From: Utricularia gibba
Lineage: Eukaryota; Streptophyta; Magnoliopsida; Lamiales; Lentibulariaceae
Direction: 5' to 3'
Assembly: GCA_002189035.1 (NCBI GenBank)
Contig: NEEC01000009.1
Span: forward strand, 62,001 to 126,000
Length of the DNA stretch: 64,000 bases
Shown: piece after piece, positions 48,051-60,093 of the stretch
How positions within the stretch are numbered: position 1 is the stretch's first letter
Layout: every line of letters starts with the position of its first letter
Notes under the pieces: generated by a model
The model's input: the letters and a program-made list of their open reading frames with translations, nothing else
Database searches by the model: none
What the model was told of the DNA's origin: nothing
Position numbers and translations under genes: made by a program

Positions 48051-49536
48051 AATTGGCGCCGTTGCCGGGGAGCGGTGTTTAATTGTTTTGTGATTCGGTT
48101 GATGCATTTGCGTTCTTCTGGTGCAGGTGATCTTGTTTTCCATCCAAAAATTGAGAGAACTATCAGCAAGAACCGCACAAGAGTGAGAGAAGCAGCAAGG
48201 TTGAGCAGACTCCCTGTTGTTGCTCAAACTAATTTCAATATGGCAGAACAGGAGAAGACCCTAAATGAGCTTGATGCAGCTGACCACACGTACAGAGAGC
48301 TGTGTATTAGGTTCTCTAAAGACACAGCTAATGAATTGAAGCCAGTCATGATCAATTTTCTGCCAAAATACTATGGAAAAGTGGGTGAAAACCCACATGA
48401 ACATCTTGACAACATAACTGCTGTTTGCACCTCCTTTAAGAGTGCTGGGATGACTGAGGATGCCATCTATTTGAGGGCATTCCAATTTACGCTGGAAGGA
48501 AGTGCAAAAACGTGGTTCAACTCTTTGAAGCCTGGGAGCATCACAGATTGGAGTGTGATGAAGAAAGTATTTCTCAGCAAATATTTCCTTGCTTCAAAAG
48601 CTGAAGGAATAAGGAAGGAGATCAGTGATATTGAGCAGTCAAATGGTGAATCTTTACATAAATATTGGGAGCGCTTTAATCACCTACTAGACTCCTGTCC
48701 ACACCACGGATTTTAGACCAATGCATTGGTCAAGAATTTTTATGATGGTCTTTTATGCATAGACAGGGCCATGGTGGACTGTGCAGCAGGTGGGTTTTTG
48801 AGAAAAAAAACTCTCACAGAAGCTCTTGCACTACTTGAGGAGTTGGCTGAGCATTCCAGGCACATAATCAGGAAACAGGCCTCGAATAGAAGAGTATATG
48901 AGCTGGAATGCAAGCCAAAGTCATCAGAAAGTGACCTAACGAAAAATGTGGCAGCCATGTCTGAGATGATGAAGGAACTCTTTTTATTCCAAGCTAAGAA
49001 TATGCCCTGCGGGAACTGCCACAGAATGGGACACATTGCTGATAAATGTCCCCAATTGATGGAGGAAGAACATGTGAAGGCAATGGGATGTTTGGAGCCA
49101 CAAAGGAAGAAATATGATCCCTATTCGAGCACTTACAATCCTGGATGGAGGGATCATCCAAATTTCAGATGGAGTAATAGTGATAATTTTCACAAGGGTG
49201 AGAGTTCATCAGCTGGACAGCAAGGATTTCAGCAAAATTTCCAGGAGCAACAGCAACGTTCTTACCAAGCTCCACAATTTCGCAAGCCAAACCAGCAAAT
49301 GCAACAGCAATTTCAGCCTCCAAACTAGAATAATTCTGGAAGTTCATTGGAGGATATCTTGAAGACTTTTATGACCCAATCAATAAAAAACCAAGCTGAG
49401 AACCAACAAGCTATCAAGAATCTTAAAATTCAAGTTACTCAGCTAGCAACAGAGGTTGGGGAGCTGAAGAAAAAAGGAAGCCTACCGTCGCAAGCCAAAC
49501 AGAATCCTAACTCTGGGGAGGATAGAATATCAGCGC
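48039..49536 (+). pseudogene. Athila-like gag, interrupted
   Basis: Frames 48039-48716 and 48726-49328, then 49347-49541, form one Gag: a retrotrans_gag core ('E-N-P-H-E-H-L', 'A-K-T-W-F-N-S-L', 'H-K-Y-W-E-R-F'), a zinc knuckle (C-G-N-C-x4-H-x4-C at 49009-49050) and a Gln-rich tail. TAG stops at about 48714 and 49326 sit where a Gln codon would fit. The frame shifts near 49540. The likely start is one of the ATGs near 48101-48241; none is decisive. Confidence 0.8.
48054..48071 (+). promoter_or_regulatory. Primer-binding site of the Athila-like element
   Basis: TGGCGCCGTTGCCGGGGA three bases after the LTR end is the characteristic site of Athila/Tat-type plant Ty3 elements and fixes the orientation. 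Confidence 0.9.
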
Positions 49537-49537
49537 A

Positions 49538-52500
49538 ATGACATTGAGAAGCGGAAAAGAAAAACCTGGAAGAGAATTAGCCCAACCTAAGAGTAATTTA
49601 GAGGCAGCGGGAGAAGAGTATAAAGTTGAGGTGGAAGGAGACGTTGAAGAACAGGAGGTGGAGATTGCTACTGAGCCTCTTGTGGTAAAAGTAACCCCAC
49701 CACCATTTCCAGGAAGGCTGAAGGCGAGAGAGGAGCAAAATGAAAAAGAAAAGATGTTGAGAGCCTTGGGAAATACCCAATTAAATTTGACATTGCTAGA
49801 GTATATTGACTTGGGGCCCAAAAGCGTGAAGTACCTAAAGCAGCTCTATATGTCAAAGCCAAAATTGAAGGAAAAAGGCAAGGTAAAGTTGAGTGAGAGT
49901 TGTTCAGCCCTTTTGACTTGGAAACTATCTGAAAAACGCAAGGACCCTGAAACATTTTTTATTCCTTGCAAAATAGGTGACCTAAACATTAGGAGCCATG
50001 GCTGACCTGGGAGCCTCTGTAAACATGATGTCTTTTTCTGTATATGAGACTCTCAGGTTAGGACCTCTACAATCCTCAAGAGTGCAAATTGAGCTTGCTG
50101 ACCGAAGAGTTATTTCTCCAAAGGGCTTGGATGAAGATGTTCTAGTGAAGATAGAGCAACTAGTGTTTCCAGCAGACTTCTATGTGGTAAATATGTCTGC
50201 TGAAAGTTCAAGGGATACGACCATCATCCTTGGAAGACTCTTCTTGAGCACTTCCAATGCCATAATTAATGTGAAGATGGGTACAATTGAGTTATCCTTT
50301 GATGAAGAAAAGATCACGCTGGACATAAAGGAAGTAAACAATTATCCCAGCGATTTTGAGAGTGCATGCTCAATGGATGTGATGGATAAATTGGTTGAGG
50401 AGCATTTTGAGAAGGCAATCCAAGAGAAGGAAGAGGAACATGAAAAATCATTTTTTGCAAGAGTGGAAGCCAAAAAAAGGTCAGAACAAATGAATGCTAT
50501 GCAAGTCAAGACCCTAGAGGAGAGGATAGGTGAGCTGAAGTCACTGCCCACACACTTGAAGTACGCATTCTTGGATGAAGAAATGAACAACCCGGTTATC
50601 ATCTCAAATAGTCTTAGCTTAGACCAAGAATCGCGACTACTGGACGTGCTGATCAGGAATAATAAGGCGATTGGCTGGACTCTTGGAGATATTGAAGGCA
50701 TCTCTCCCTCTATATGTATGCACAGGATTTTATTAGAAGATGGAGCAAATCCTGTTCGCCAGCCACAAAGGCGCCTCAACCCAAATATGATGGAGGTGGT
50801 AAAGAAGGAAATTGTAAAACTTCATGATGCAGGTATAATCTACTCCATTACAGACAGCGAATGGATGAGTTCAATCCATGTGGTACCCAAGAAGACTGGT
50901 ATGACAGTGGTGGAGAACGAGAAGGAAGAGCTGGTGCCTCAAAGAATTCAAAATGGATGGAGAATATGCATAGACTATAGGAAATTAAATGAAGTGACCA
51001 AAAAGGACCATTACCCCTTACCTTTCATTGATCAAATGCTCGAAAAGTTAGTAGGAAAATCTTTTTATTGCTTCTTAGATGGTTATTCTGGATATAACCA
51101 AGTTGCAATTTCAGGTACGGATCAAGACAAGATGACTTTTACTTGTCCATTTGGGACATATGCCTATAGAAGGATGCCCTTTGGGTTGTGCAACGCCCCT
51201 GCAACCTTTCAGAGGTGTATGACCAGCATCTTCTCAAACTTTGGTGAGGATTTCATTGAAATTTTTATGGACGATTTTACAGTGTATGGAGAAGATTATG
51301 AGTCATGTTTAGACCATTTAGATCAGGTTTTGCGAAAATGTGTTGAAAAAAATCTTGTTCTCAATTCTGAAAAATGCCATTTTATGGTTGATCATGGAAT
51401 TGTGCTTGGCCATGTTATTTTTAGGAAAGGTATTGAGGTAGACAAAGCAAAAATCGAAATTATGACTGAGTTACCGTATCCAATTGATTTTAAAGGTGTG
51501 AGATCATTTCTGGGGCATGTAGGTTTTTATAGAAGATTTATTCAGAATTTTTCTAAGATTGCCTTGCCTCTTAGTAGACTTTTGCATAATGATGTGGAAT
51601 TTATTTTTGATGATTCATGCAAAAATGCTTTTAATTGTTTGAAAGAGGCTGTGACCACTGCTTCTGTGATACAACCACCAAACTGGAGGTATGATTTCAA
51701 AATTATGTGTGACGCTAGCAGTCATCCTGTAGGGGCGGTTTTAGGAAAGAAAATTGAGGGGAAACATCAGGTTATTACTTATGCCTCTAAAACCTTAGAT
51801 GATGCCCAAAAAAATTACACTGTGACTGAAAGGGAATTTTTGACTGTGATTTTTGCTTTGGAGAAATTTCGTTCATATCTTTTAGGGAGCAAAGTTGTGG
51901 TCTACACAGACCATTCAGCAGTAAAACACTTGATGGAGAAGAAGGAGGCCAAACCACGGTTGATCAGATGGGTTCTCCTTGTCTAGGAGTTTGATGTGGA
52001 AATTAAAGACAGGCCTGGAAAGGAGAACATGGAAGGGCTGAGGACTGAAAATCCTATCACTGAAACGTTTTCGGATGAACAATTATTCTTAGTTAGGACT
52101 AATATTCGTGAACCGTTGCAGACTTGGCTAACTTTGTTTTAGCAGGAGTGATGCCACCAGGAATTGATTATCACATGAAGAACAAACTGAAAAGTGATGC
52201 CAAATATTATATTTGGGACGATCCCTATCTTTGGAAGAGATGCAATGATGGTGTCATTAGAATGTGTGTTCATGAGTTTGAAATTCCTAAAATTATCAAT
52301 TTTTGTCATGCAGGACCCTTTGGTGGCCATCATGGACCAAATCGTTCAGCCAGAAAAATTTTGGACTGTGGATTCTACTGGCCTCACATCTTCAGAGACT
52401 GTTACACTTATTGTAAGGGTTGTGAGCCATGCCAAAGAGTGGGAAATTTATCCAATAGGGACGAAATGCCTCAGCAAGGAATCCTAGTATGTGAATTATT

Positions 52501-53413
52501 TGATGTTTGGGGCATTGATTTTATGGGGCCATTCCCCATCTCTGTAGTCTACAACTATATTTTAGTGGCTGTTGATTACGTCTCAAAGTGGATTGAAGCC
52601 ATTCCTACAAGGACAGATGACGCAAAGACAGTGATCAATTTTCTGCGTAGCAACATTTTTGTGCGATATGGCACTCCCAAGACGCTGATCAGTGACCGAG
52701 GTATGCATTTTTATAATCAGGCCTTGAGAAGTGTATTGAAGCAGTTCAACGTCTGGTATAAGCCATCAACAACATACCATCCACAAACAAATGGCCAAAC
52801 GGAGGTATCAAACAGGGAGAATAAACAGATTTTGGAGAAAGTGGTAAACCCGAACAGGAAGGACTGGAGTTTGAGACTGAGGGATGCTTTATGGGCAATC
52901 CGAACAGCATATAAAACACCAATTGGGACCTACCCATTCAAGTTAGTTTATGGAAAACCCTGCAGGTTACCTGCAGCATTAGAGCACAAGGCTTGGTGGG
53001 CAGTGAAGAGGCTAAACCTTGATGAAAGTCTTAGTGCAAGCCAAAGAAAATTGCAGCTCTCAGAACTGGAAGAGCTGAGAAATGATGCGTATGAAAGCTC
53101 AAAATTATTCAAAGCTAGGACTAAAAGTTACCACAACAAGCATATTTCCAGGAGGTACTTTGAAGTTGGTCAGAAAGTTTTGTTGTTTCAATCCACACTG
53201 AAGTTACACCCAGGGAAACTCAAATCTCATTGGACTGGACCATTTGTAGTGAAAGAAGTTTTCCCAAACGGAACAGTGGAGGTTTATGATGAAGGAACTA
53301 ACACAAGTTTTATGGTGAATGGACATAGGTTGAAGATTTTTTATGAAAATCTTCAAAACAGGTTTGCTGAAGAAGTTGAAGTTCTTGTCCTAAGGGACAC
53401 AGACACAACGTAG
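49538..53413 (+). pseudogene. Athila-like pol: protease, RT, RNase H, integrase
   Basis: Starting from 'T-L-R-S-G-K' in a linker frame (49538-50005), a one-base shift at about 49995 leads into the protease active site 'D-L-G-A-S' and a long frame to 51986. It has RT ('R-I-C-I-D-Y-R-K-L-N', 'F-M-D-D-F-T-V-Y' as catalytic box) and RNase H ('M-C-D-A-S', 'Y-T-D-H-S'). A TAG at 51984 and another frame change lead to 52124-53413 with integrase: HHCC finger, 'G-I-D-F-M-G-P-F', 'I-S-D-R-G', 'Q-T-N-G-Q-T-E-V'. All catalytic residues are visible, but three breaks disable the copy. No chromodomain was seen, as usual for this clade. Confidence 0.88.
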
Positions 53414-53751
53414 AGTTTGTTGAAGGTCTAGTCCAGGACTGAAAACAGGGACGCTCTTGGGAGGCAACCCAAATTTAATTTATGTAGTTTTATTTTCCTA
53501 TCATTTTACGTTTGCACTTTAAGACTTAGCAAAGAGTTATTTTGAAAAGTCTTTATTGTGTTCATGTTGCAGAAAAGGGAGTTACATTGCAGTTACATGA
53601 AAGTAACATACAGGGGTCGCAACTGACTGTCGAGATTTTACAGATTTACCCTCAAACCCTTGGGGAATTTGGGGGTAAATCTCCTTGTAACATTCACTTT
53701 GTTCAAAGGTTTCACTTGCTCCTGAGAATTGTAGAGGGAAGAGCTAGCAAG
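53414..53751 (+). other. Spacer between integrase and 3' ORF
   Basis: Contains 'tgggaggcaaccca', commonly found downstream of the integrase in Athila-type elements, and otherwise no coding signal. Confidence 0.55.
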
Positions 53752-55599
53752 ATGCCTGCAAAACGCTAACACCAGAGCACTGCTGCTGCGAAACCCAGCA
53801 AGAAAACCGCATCAGAGAGTAGTAAGCGCAAGAAAACTGGGAAGGACGGTGGAATTGCTCCTACCCGGGAACAAAACAAGGCTGTAAATGTTGGAGAAGA
53901 GCAGTTTCAGGGAGTTGATGCTCTCCTGCATGCAGCGACTCTAGGCAGAAATCCTTCTCAGGGAATAGTAGAACCTCCTGTGGTGGAACGAAGAAGTCCA
54001 AGACTGAAGGCACCCACCAGCCCTGACCTTCAGCAAAAATTGAGAGAATTACAAAGGAGTTACAAAGGAAAGGGAAAATTGGTGGTTGAAGAAACATCTG
54101 TTGAACAACCTCCGATTGTGTACCAGAAAAAGGAGAAGGGAAGAAAGAGCCAAAGGAAGTAACAGGAAGTCACCATGCACACTACACTTGAAGAAGAAAT
54201 TCCACTAGCAGAGGTGGAAGAAATCCTAGAGATTGCAGAGCAACCAACCGAAGAAGAGGAAGCCGAAGCTGGGGAAGCAGAACAAGTTCCAGCAGAAAGT
54301 GAGGAGCCAGCCACACCTACTTCTACAATAGCAGGAGAAGAAGAGGATGACCAAAATCTGGTTGTAAAAAGAACAAGGAGCAAAACAAAGCAGCAGCAAG
54401 AACCTGAACCAGAAATAGAGGAATTGGAGAAAAATGCCAGTGAGGAGGAGGAACAGGTACAAACGAAAAGAGAAAATTTTTTACCTAACCTTATCCCGTT
54501 GTTCTTGAGTTCAGGTAAGCTTGAAGAGGAAGAGAAAGGGAAATCACAACGAAGAATGACTAGCAAGGGCATTCCTTATTTTAAGCAGCATGCAGAGATG
54601 TTAAACATAAAATATCTTCAGTTTAAGGATGAAGAGTTCGCCACCAGGTATGATGAGGTAAAAGGGACAAAGGTGATGTCTTGCCGCATCATCGATTATG
54701 AGATCTTGGTGGAATTGGGAATAGCTACTGAAGTTTACTCGCTGCTTGAAAATTCTGGGCCGCCAATTTTGTGTGATATGAATTACCCTTCTTATGTTGA
54801 ACTTGTATATGAATTTGCTTCCACATTCTGTTATGAAAAACCAGAAACTGTGATTACACCTGGAGCAATTACATTTAGGTTGTTAGGAAAAGAATTTTCC
54901 CTCTCGATTGCTGAATGGTGTGTAACCTTAGGATTCTGCTCTGAGCAACATGTCGACTTGCATGTGTTCGCCACCTCCTTATTTGATTATCCTGATGATT
55001 TCAATGCTGAGGAAGTGTATGAGATGTTAACTAGTCAGCATGTGATAGAATTTAAACCTAAGGGTGCAAAAGCAGATTTATTTACAGAACCTGCTGCACG
55101 ATATGTCCATTTGCTGATTTCTTCCGTGCTATTTGGAAGAGCTCTAGGATTCAATACACTATATAAACGTGAATTATTTGTCATGTGGTGTTTGTTGCAC
55201 AAGAAATCATTGAATCTAGGGGCAGTTTTAGCTGAGCAATTGAACAGAGACTATCGGCGAAGCACCATCAATCATCTCGGGTTTGGTAATGTAATCACTC
55301 TCCTTGCTCAAAGACTGTGTGCTGATCGAATTCATGAGCTAGAACATTTTCATGTGGAGACAAAAATATTCCCTTTGAATGCTCATTTCCTTAAAATCGC
55401 TGGATTAATCCAAGCAAAGGGGAGTAGTTTTGTGTTTAAATCTCTAGCAGGAATTTGCAACAACTTGCCTGCACCGAAAGCAAGAGCAGGGACTTCTTGA
55501 CAAGGAAAGGACTGCTGCTGCAAGGAAAGAATTGATATGCTTTATGACAGGCTAGGGGATTTGTTAAGGGAAGTGAAGGAACTGAAACAGTGCAACTAA
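53752..55599 (+). pseudogene. ORF in the env position of the Athila-like element
   Basis: From ATG 53752 a frame runs with stops at 53767, 54162 and 55498 to a coiled 'L-Y-D-R-L-G-D-L-L-R-E-V-K-E-L' tail ending at 55599. The N-terminal part is basic and Ser/Lys-rich, followed by a very acidic stretch (54175-54480) and a globular part ('Y-E-I-L-V-E-L-G-I', 'L-G-K-E-F-S-L-S-I-A-E-W', 'L-L-I-S-S-V-L-F-G-R-A') that resembles the ATHILA ORF-1 (PF03078) family and related plant transposon proteins, as I recall them. No signal peptide or membrane segment is seen, so an envelope role is not supported. Function unknown. Confidence 0.6.
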
Positions 55600-55690
55600 G
55601 CTATAGAAGGCAAGAATATCTTCTTTCTACTGGTACTGGATTTAGTGTAGTCTTTAAAACAATTGTTGATTCATGATAACTTTTTTGCAC

Positions 55691-57690
55691 TACATATATG
55701 TAATTTCTTCAGTCTGCCCATTGCTTTTTATTACTCCCATTAGCCGCTTGCATAGCTCTATTTCTTGCTCTCTGTGCTTTAGCATGTGATATGTAACCTT
55801 CATCTTCCTACAAACATGTTCATAAAATTCTTTGAGGCCACACTTTGGATGTGGGGCCATGTATTGTGCAAAATACCAACTGAGCCAATGAGACTTCATC
55901 CCTTTCCGTGTATGCCTCCTACCACATATTGTATACTTGGGATTAAATCTTTTCACTACCCAACCACCAACACTTTTCCTTTTGGTTACTATAATGAACC
56001 AATCACAATCCTTTACCCTACATTTGACTGTTAATCGCTCATTATCATTTGTTGGAAAGTAGATATCTTTCATTTCTCTAAAGAAATAGGTTTGTATAGC
56101 CAACTTAGCCTCCTCTTTAGAACTAAACCTCAAACCAAGTGTCAGCTTGGGTCTAAATCTATCTCTTTTCGAATTAAACATATTTAATGAATTTTTTGTC
56201 TCTTTATCATCTTCAAAATTCATACTTTGCAAATTTTCCTCATCAGCATCACCTTCTTAATCATCAAAAAAAATCTTTTCTGAATCAAAAACTTTATGCA
56301 GCAACTAAGATGAGTCATCCTCCATATTTTGACCAATGTTCATATTTTCCTGTTGACTTCCAACAGCGGAGTTTACCATGCTATCAGCTATGAAATCATT
56401 TCTTTCCACATTTCCATTGTCAATTGGCATTCTTAATAGTTCCTCATAAAAAAACTGCTCCAATCTTAGCTTCATTAGCAATTTCCATAGCCTCAAACAA
56501 GTCATCCCTACCTGTAGATTTACCAACATTTTCAGTTTGCATTTTCTCAAAAATGTTTGAACCAAAAGCAATTCCTTTATTACCGTGTTGCTCAGTCAGA
56601 TTATCACACTTAATTGGAGCTGCACCCACATCATGGGCATCCATATGTCCTGTTTCTTCATGATCATTATAAAATTCATTGATCCAAAATTCTATATCAC
56701 TTGCTACATAATTTATACTATCATCTTTAGTTTCTTCATCAATCATATTTCATCTAGAAGCCAAAGGGTCAATGGCACAAACATTAATAGTCCTTGCTTG
56801 TCTATGACTGTCACTATCCTTTCTAAATATCTCATCTACTTCTTGTGATTGCTTTTATGTACAATCCATATGACAATATAATAATGCGAAAATCTAAAAA
56901 ATATTTAACAAACTACACCTCATAGTGGCACATAATATATTCCAATCTAAAACCACAAAAGTATGATATATAAACAATATATTATATGTTCATATCATCA
57001 AGTATCATTATATAATCCACGAAAAAAATACCAAGCATCTAAAATTAGAGAATCGAAATACCTATCATTGAAGGCTCTTTTATTTGAATCACCTCTTCTA
57101 ATATCTCCAATTGTGCTGTCTGCTTCGGTTGTTGCCTTGGCTTCAGACTTTTCTTTTTTTTAAGTTTACCATCTTTTGAATTGCTACCATGGTTGCTATG
57201 GTAAGCATCCAATAACCTTTTGGAACAAAATTGCTTGAAACTACTGAGCTTTTGTAGGTTTTGCACGAAATCTGCCTTTTCAGTAATGCCACTAGTTTTT
57301 AAAGTGGCCTCATCGATAGGGGTATCAATGTAGATCTACAAGGGTCCTAATTGATCAAGAAGCTCTATGCATTCTTTAATTTCAGCTTCATCCAATATAC
57401 GCCTTGGGTTATCAATGGCTTTCATCCAAAACTCACAATTATCTTCATGTGGATATCCATAAGCAGTAGCAATATCCTATAGAAATGGAATGGTAATTGA
57501 CTTGGAGTTGTTGAGCTTAATCACCGCTTGCATTCCTCGAACATATTTCGGCCTCACCCCATCAATAATCTTGCAACCACTGAAGTTGATCGCCACCAGA
57601 ATCTAGCTATAGAACCTACTCATACCACTCATTGTGGAAACACCAAGCGAAGAAATTGGAATTGACAAAGCATTTCAAAGAACCTAAGGT
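55691..57690 (-). pseudogene. MULE transposase, N-terminal half (split by insertion)
   Basis: The minus-strand frame 56232-55690 is the MuDR N-terminal DNA-binding type domain: 'L-G-L-R-F-S-S-K-E-E-A-K-L-A-I', 'V-K-C-R-V-K-D-C-D-W' and 'H-T-R-K-G-M-K-S-H-W' (zinc-binding residues present). Upstream frames (56746-56305; 57680-57045) have an acidic, Asn/Asp-rich linker and a segment ('G-G-K-I-I-D-G'-like, 'A-Y-G-Y-P-H-E-D-N') that could be the PB1-like N-terminal region of plant MULEs. Several TAG stops occur. The C-terminal half lies at 45398-46970. No TIR was identified. Confidence 0.7.
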
Positions 57691-59961
57691 TCTTCAAGGG
57701 GGAAACTTTTGTGCCCCAAGTGCATTGTCACATGCATTCCCATCAGAAAAATACACCGGAAAATATAAATGATATTTTAGGTGAAGAAAATGAACCATTT
57801 TTGCAAGAAAAAAACAAAGAGATGAACAATGAAAAAATAGTATTGTATGAGTACAAAAAATGATATTAACCCTATCTATTATATCCACATATACTATACT
57901 CATACAAACCTAATAAGCAAGCTACACTACTATTATTTATCCATAAGCCTTATAAAAACTTGTTTGATTACTGGACCTTATTTGACTCTCTTCATCTCCT
58001 AAAATAAAAATAAAAAAAGAGTGATCATGCTTTTGAATTTTAAAACAATATTTTCTCCCTTCTCATAGCCATCTAGTCTTAGCATTACTATAAAACCATG
58101 ATAGGTGAGACATAAAATGCCCTTGCCCATGGTTCTAAGGTCAAGAGACCCAACTCAGACCACATAATCACAAATTCAAGTCATACATAACATATCATAT
58201 CATATGTTTCTTGTGTAACATCTATACTTTTTGGTCTTCCACTTATACATGGTGCCTCAGACATACCTGATCTATTAACAATAGTGCTCGTGACACAACC
58301 ACATTGCTCAAAATATACATCTATATCTCCTCCATTCCTTATTAACTTGTTTATCACATAATACATAGAGATGCCTACACTACAAACTACAACCAAGACA
58401 TGCCATATAATAAAAATAATATGGGTGGCTATTCTTAGTTAACATAATCATACTTTGAAACTCAAAAATAGTTTTCTAAAATAACACTAAATAACTTACT
58501 CTGCTGTTAGAATCTTCAAGCAACATAAAAATTTTATGAGCATTGATACAATCACATTCACAGAAATGGAAATGAAGCACTAATATCACATAGACACATA
58601 AGTTTGCATAAATAAGTTTCAAAAACAATAAAAGCTACAAAGTAATCATCCCACTTACCTTGACACCTTAGACTACAAATTAACTCTAAACCTTCATTCA
58701 TCTTAGGTACTATAATCTTTCCTTCAAACTTCTTCTTCTCGCCTTTGCAAAACTCGAAAATGAGTTAAAGAATCCTAAATTCCATCATATATATTCCCTT
58801 ATACACATTATCCTTATTTTTCATGCAACAACATGTGACACACATGTAAGGTGAACATGTGGTGCACATGCAAGATCAACACGTGGCACGCATATAAGAT
58901 CAACATGTGGTACCACCTCATGGTTTCGCTTGAATACATCTTATTGACTGGGCTGGTATGAAGTCAAACAAGTTAAAAATTAAAGAACAAAGTCCTTAAA
59001 GCTTGAACCCTTAGAAACAATAAGGTTAAAAAGTCTTCCAAGGACTATCCATGTTAGAGACATATTTTATGTGCCTATAGCACCCCATAACTTGATTAGT
59101 TTGAGCCAATTAATAAGCAAAAATCTTAAAATTACTTTCATTGGTTAAAGTTTGAGTTGCATTGTTGTTTGCTCCTCCCCTTAGGTTTACACAAGAAATG
59201 TTAGAAATGAAAACTATATACAAAGTGGTAGATTATCTCATAAACCCTAATCCACATCACATTCTTACACCTTAAGGCATTCCTAAATTTAACTACTCAT
59301 GTATGATAGGTAAAGAATGATCTCATCAAGATAAACTAACGAAAATATTATAAGCATCATGAGATAAATAGTAATAGAGACTAAATATCTAGCAAACTAA
59401 AAACAAAATAAAATAGTTCTATTTCCCATCTGTTGATGTTCATGGCCATTAATAGTAGTACTAAACTGAGTTTGGATGCTCGTTCTTCATGCAAGAGGTT
59501 TTTCTTCTAAAAAATCGTTTTCTTCCTTCCTTCTCTTTCTTGTGTTCTTCCTGTGTTGATGCTCTAGAATGAAACTCTCTCCTGCATTTTCTCTCTTGTC
59601 CAAAATATCTTATTTTCTTCTTTTTCCAATGCAAGTAATGTTTCTAACAATCGCACTGTTTTTGCCTCTAACTTGTAGTCTAGTGGCAATTGAATATCAA
59701 TTATGTTACCTCCTTGTGTTTTGCACCTATCGACTTATGATACAAACTAGCTAAATTTAATCTCTAATGTTGCTACTAACACTAATTAGAATATTATAAA
59801 TCATAATATAGACTAAATCATCAATTTAATCTATATGATACATAAAAATACAAATAATGTTATAATTAAAAAAATATTAGAAATTACAATTAAAATATCT
59901 AAGTTTATCATTAAACATCCTAATTTATAACTTAAAAATACTGATAAAATATGTGTTATCA
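57691..59961. other. AT-rich spacer, no gene
   Basis: The stretch is AT-rich with no gene supported. It probably includes the outer part of the MULE and its TIR, which I could not find, plus a 24-bp minisatellite (listed separately). Confidence 0.45.
58832..58920. repeat. Minisatellite, three and a half 24-bp units
   Basis: Units begin at 58832, 58856, 58880 and 58904 with 'catgtggtgcacatgcaaga' or close variants. Period is 24 bp exactly; units differ by a few bases. Confidence 0.85.
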
Positions 59962-60093
59962 TAAATCTAAGGCCCGCTTAGTTGTAAAAGGATTTACACA
60001 ATGAGAAAGAATAGACTATGAAGACACCTTCACTCAAATGTCAAGAGTTAACACCATAAAACTCGAAATTGCAATTGCAGCCTGCATAAATTG
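59962..60093 (+). pseudogene. Ty1/copia reverse transcriptase fragment
   Basis: One plus-strand frame reads 'K-S-K-A-R-L-V-V-K-G-F-T-Q', a stop, then 'D-Y-E-D-T-F' and 'V-N-T-I-K-L-E-I-A-I-A-A'. This matches the first blocks of the copia RT domain ('K-x-K-A-R-L-V-A-K-G-Y', 'D-Y-x-E-T-F'). After about 60093 the match stops; the following 200 bp (open frame 60091-60306) do not look like copia and were not assigned. Confidence 0.7.

Noticed and set aside
53752-55599. Retroviral-like envelope glycoprotein
   Set aside because: No signal peptide, transmembrane segment or furin-type site was visible; only the position suggests env.
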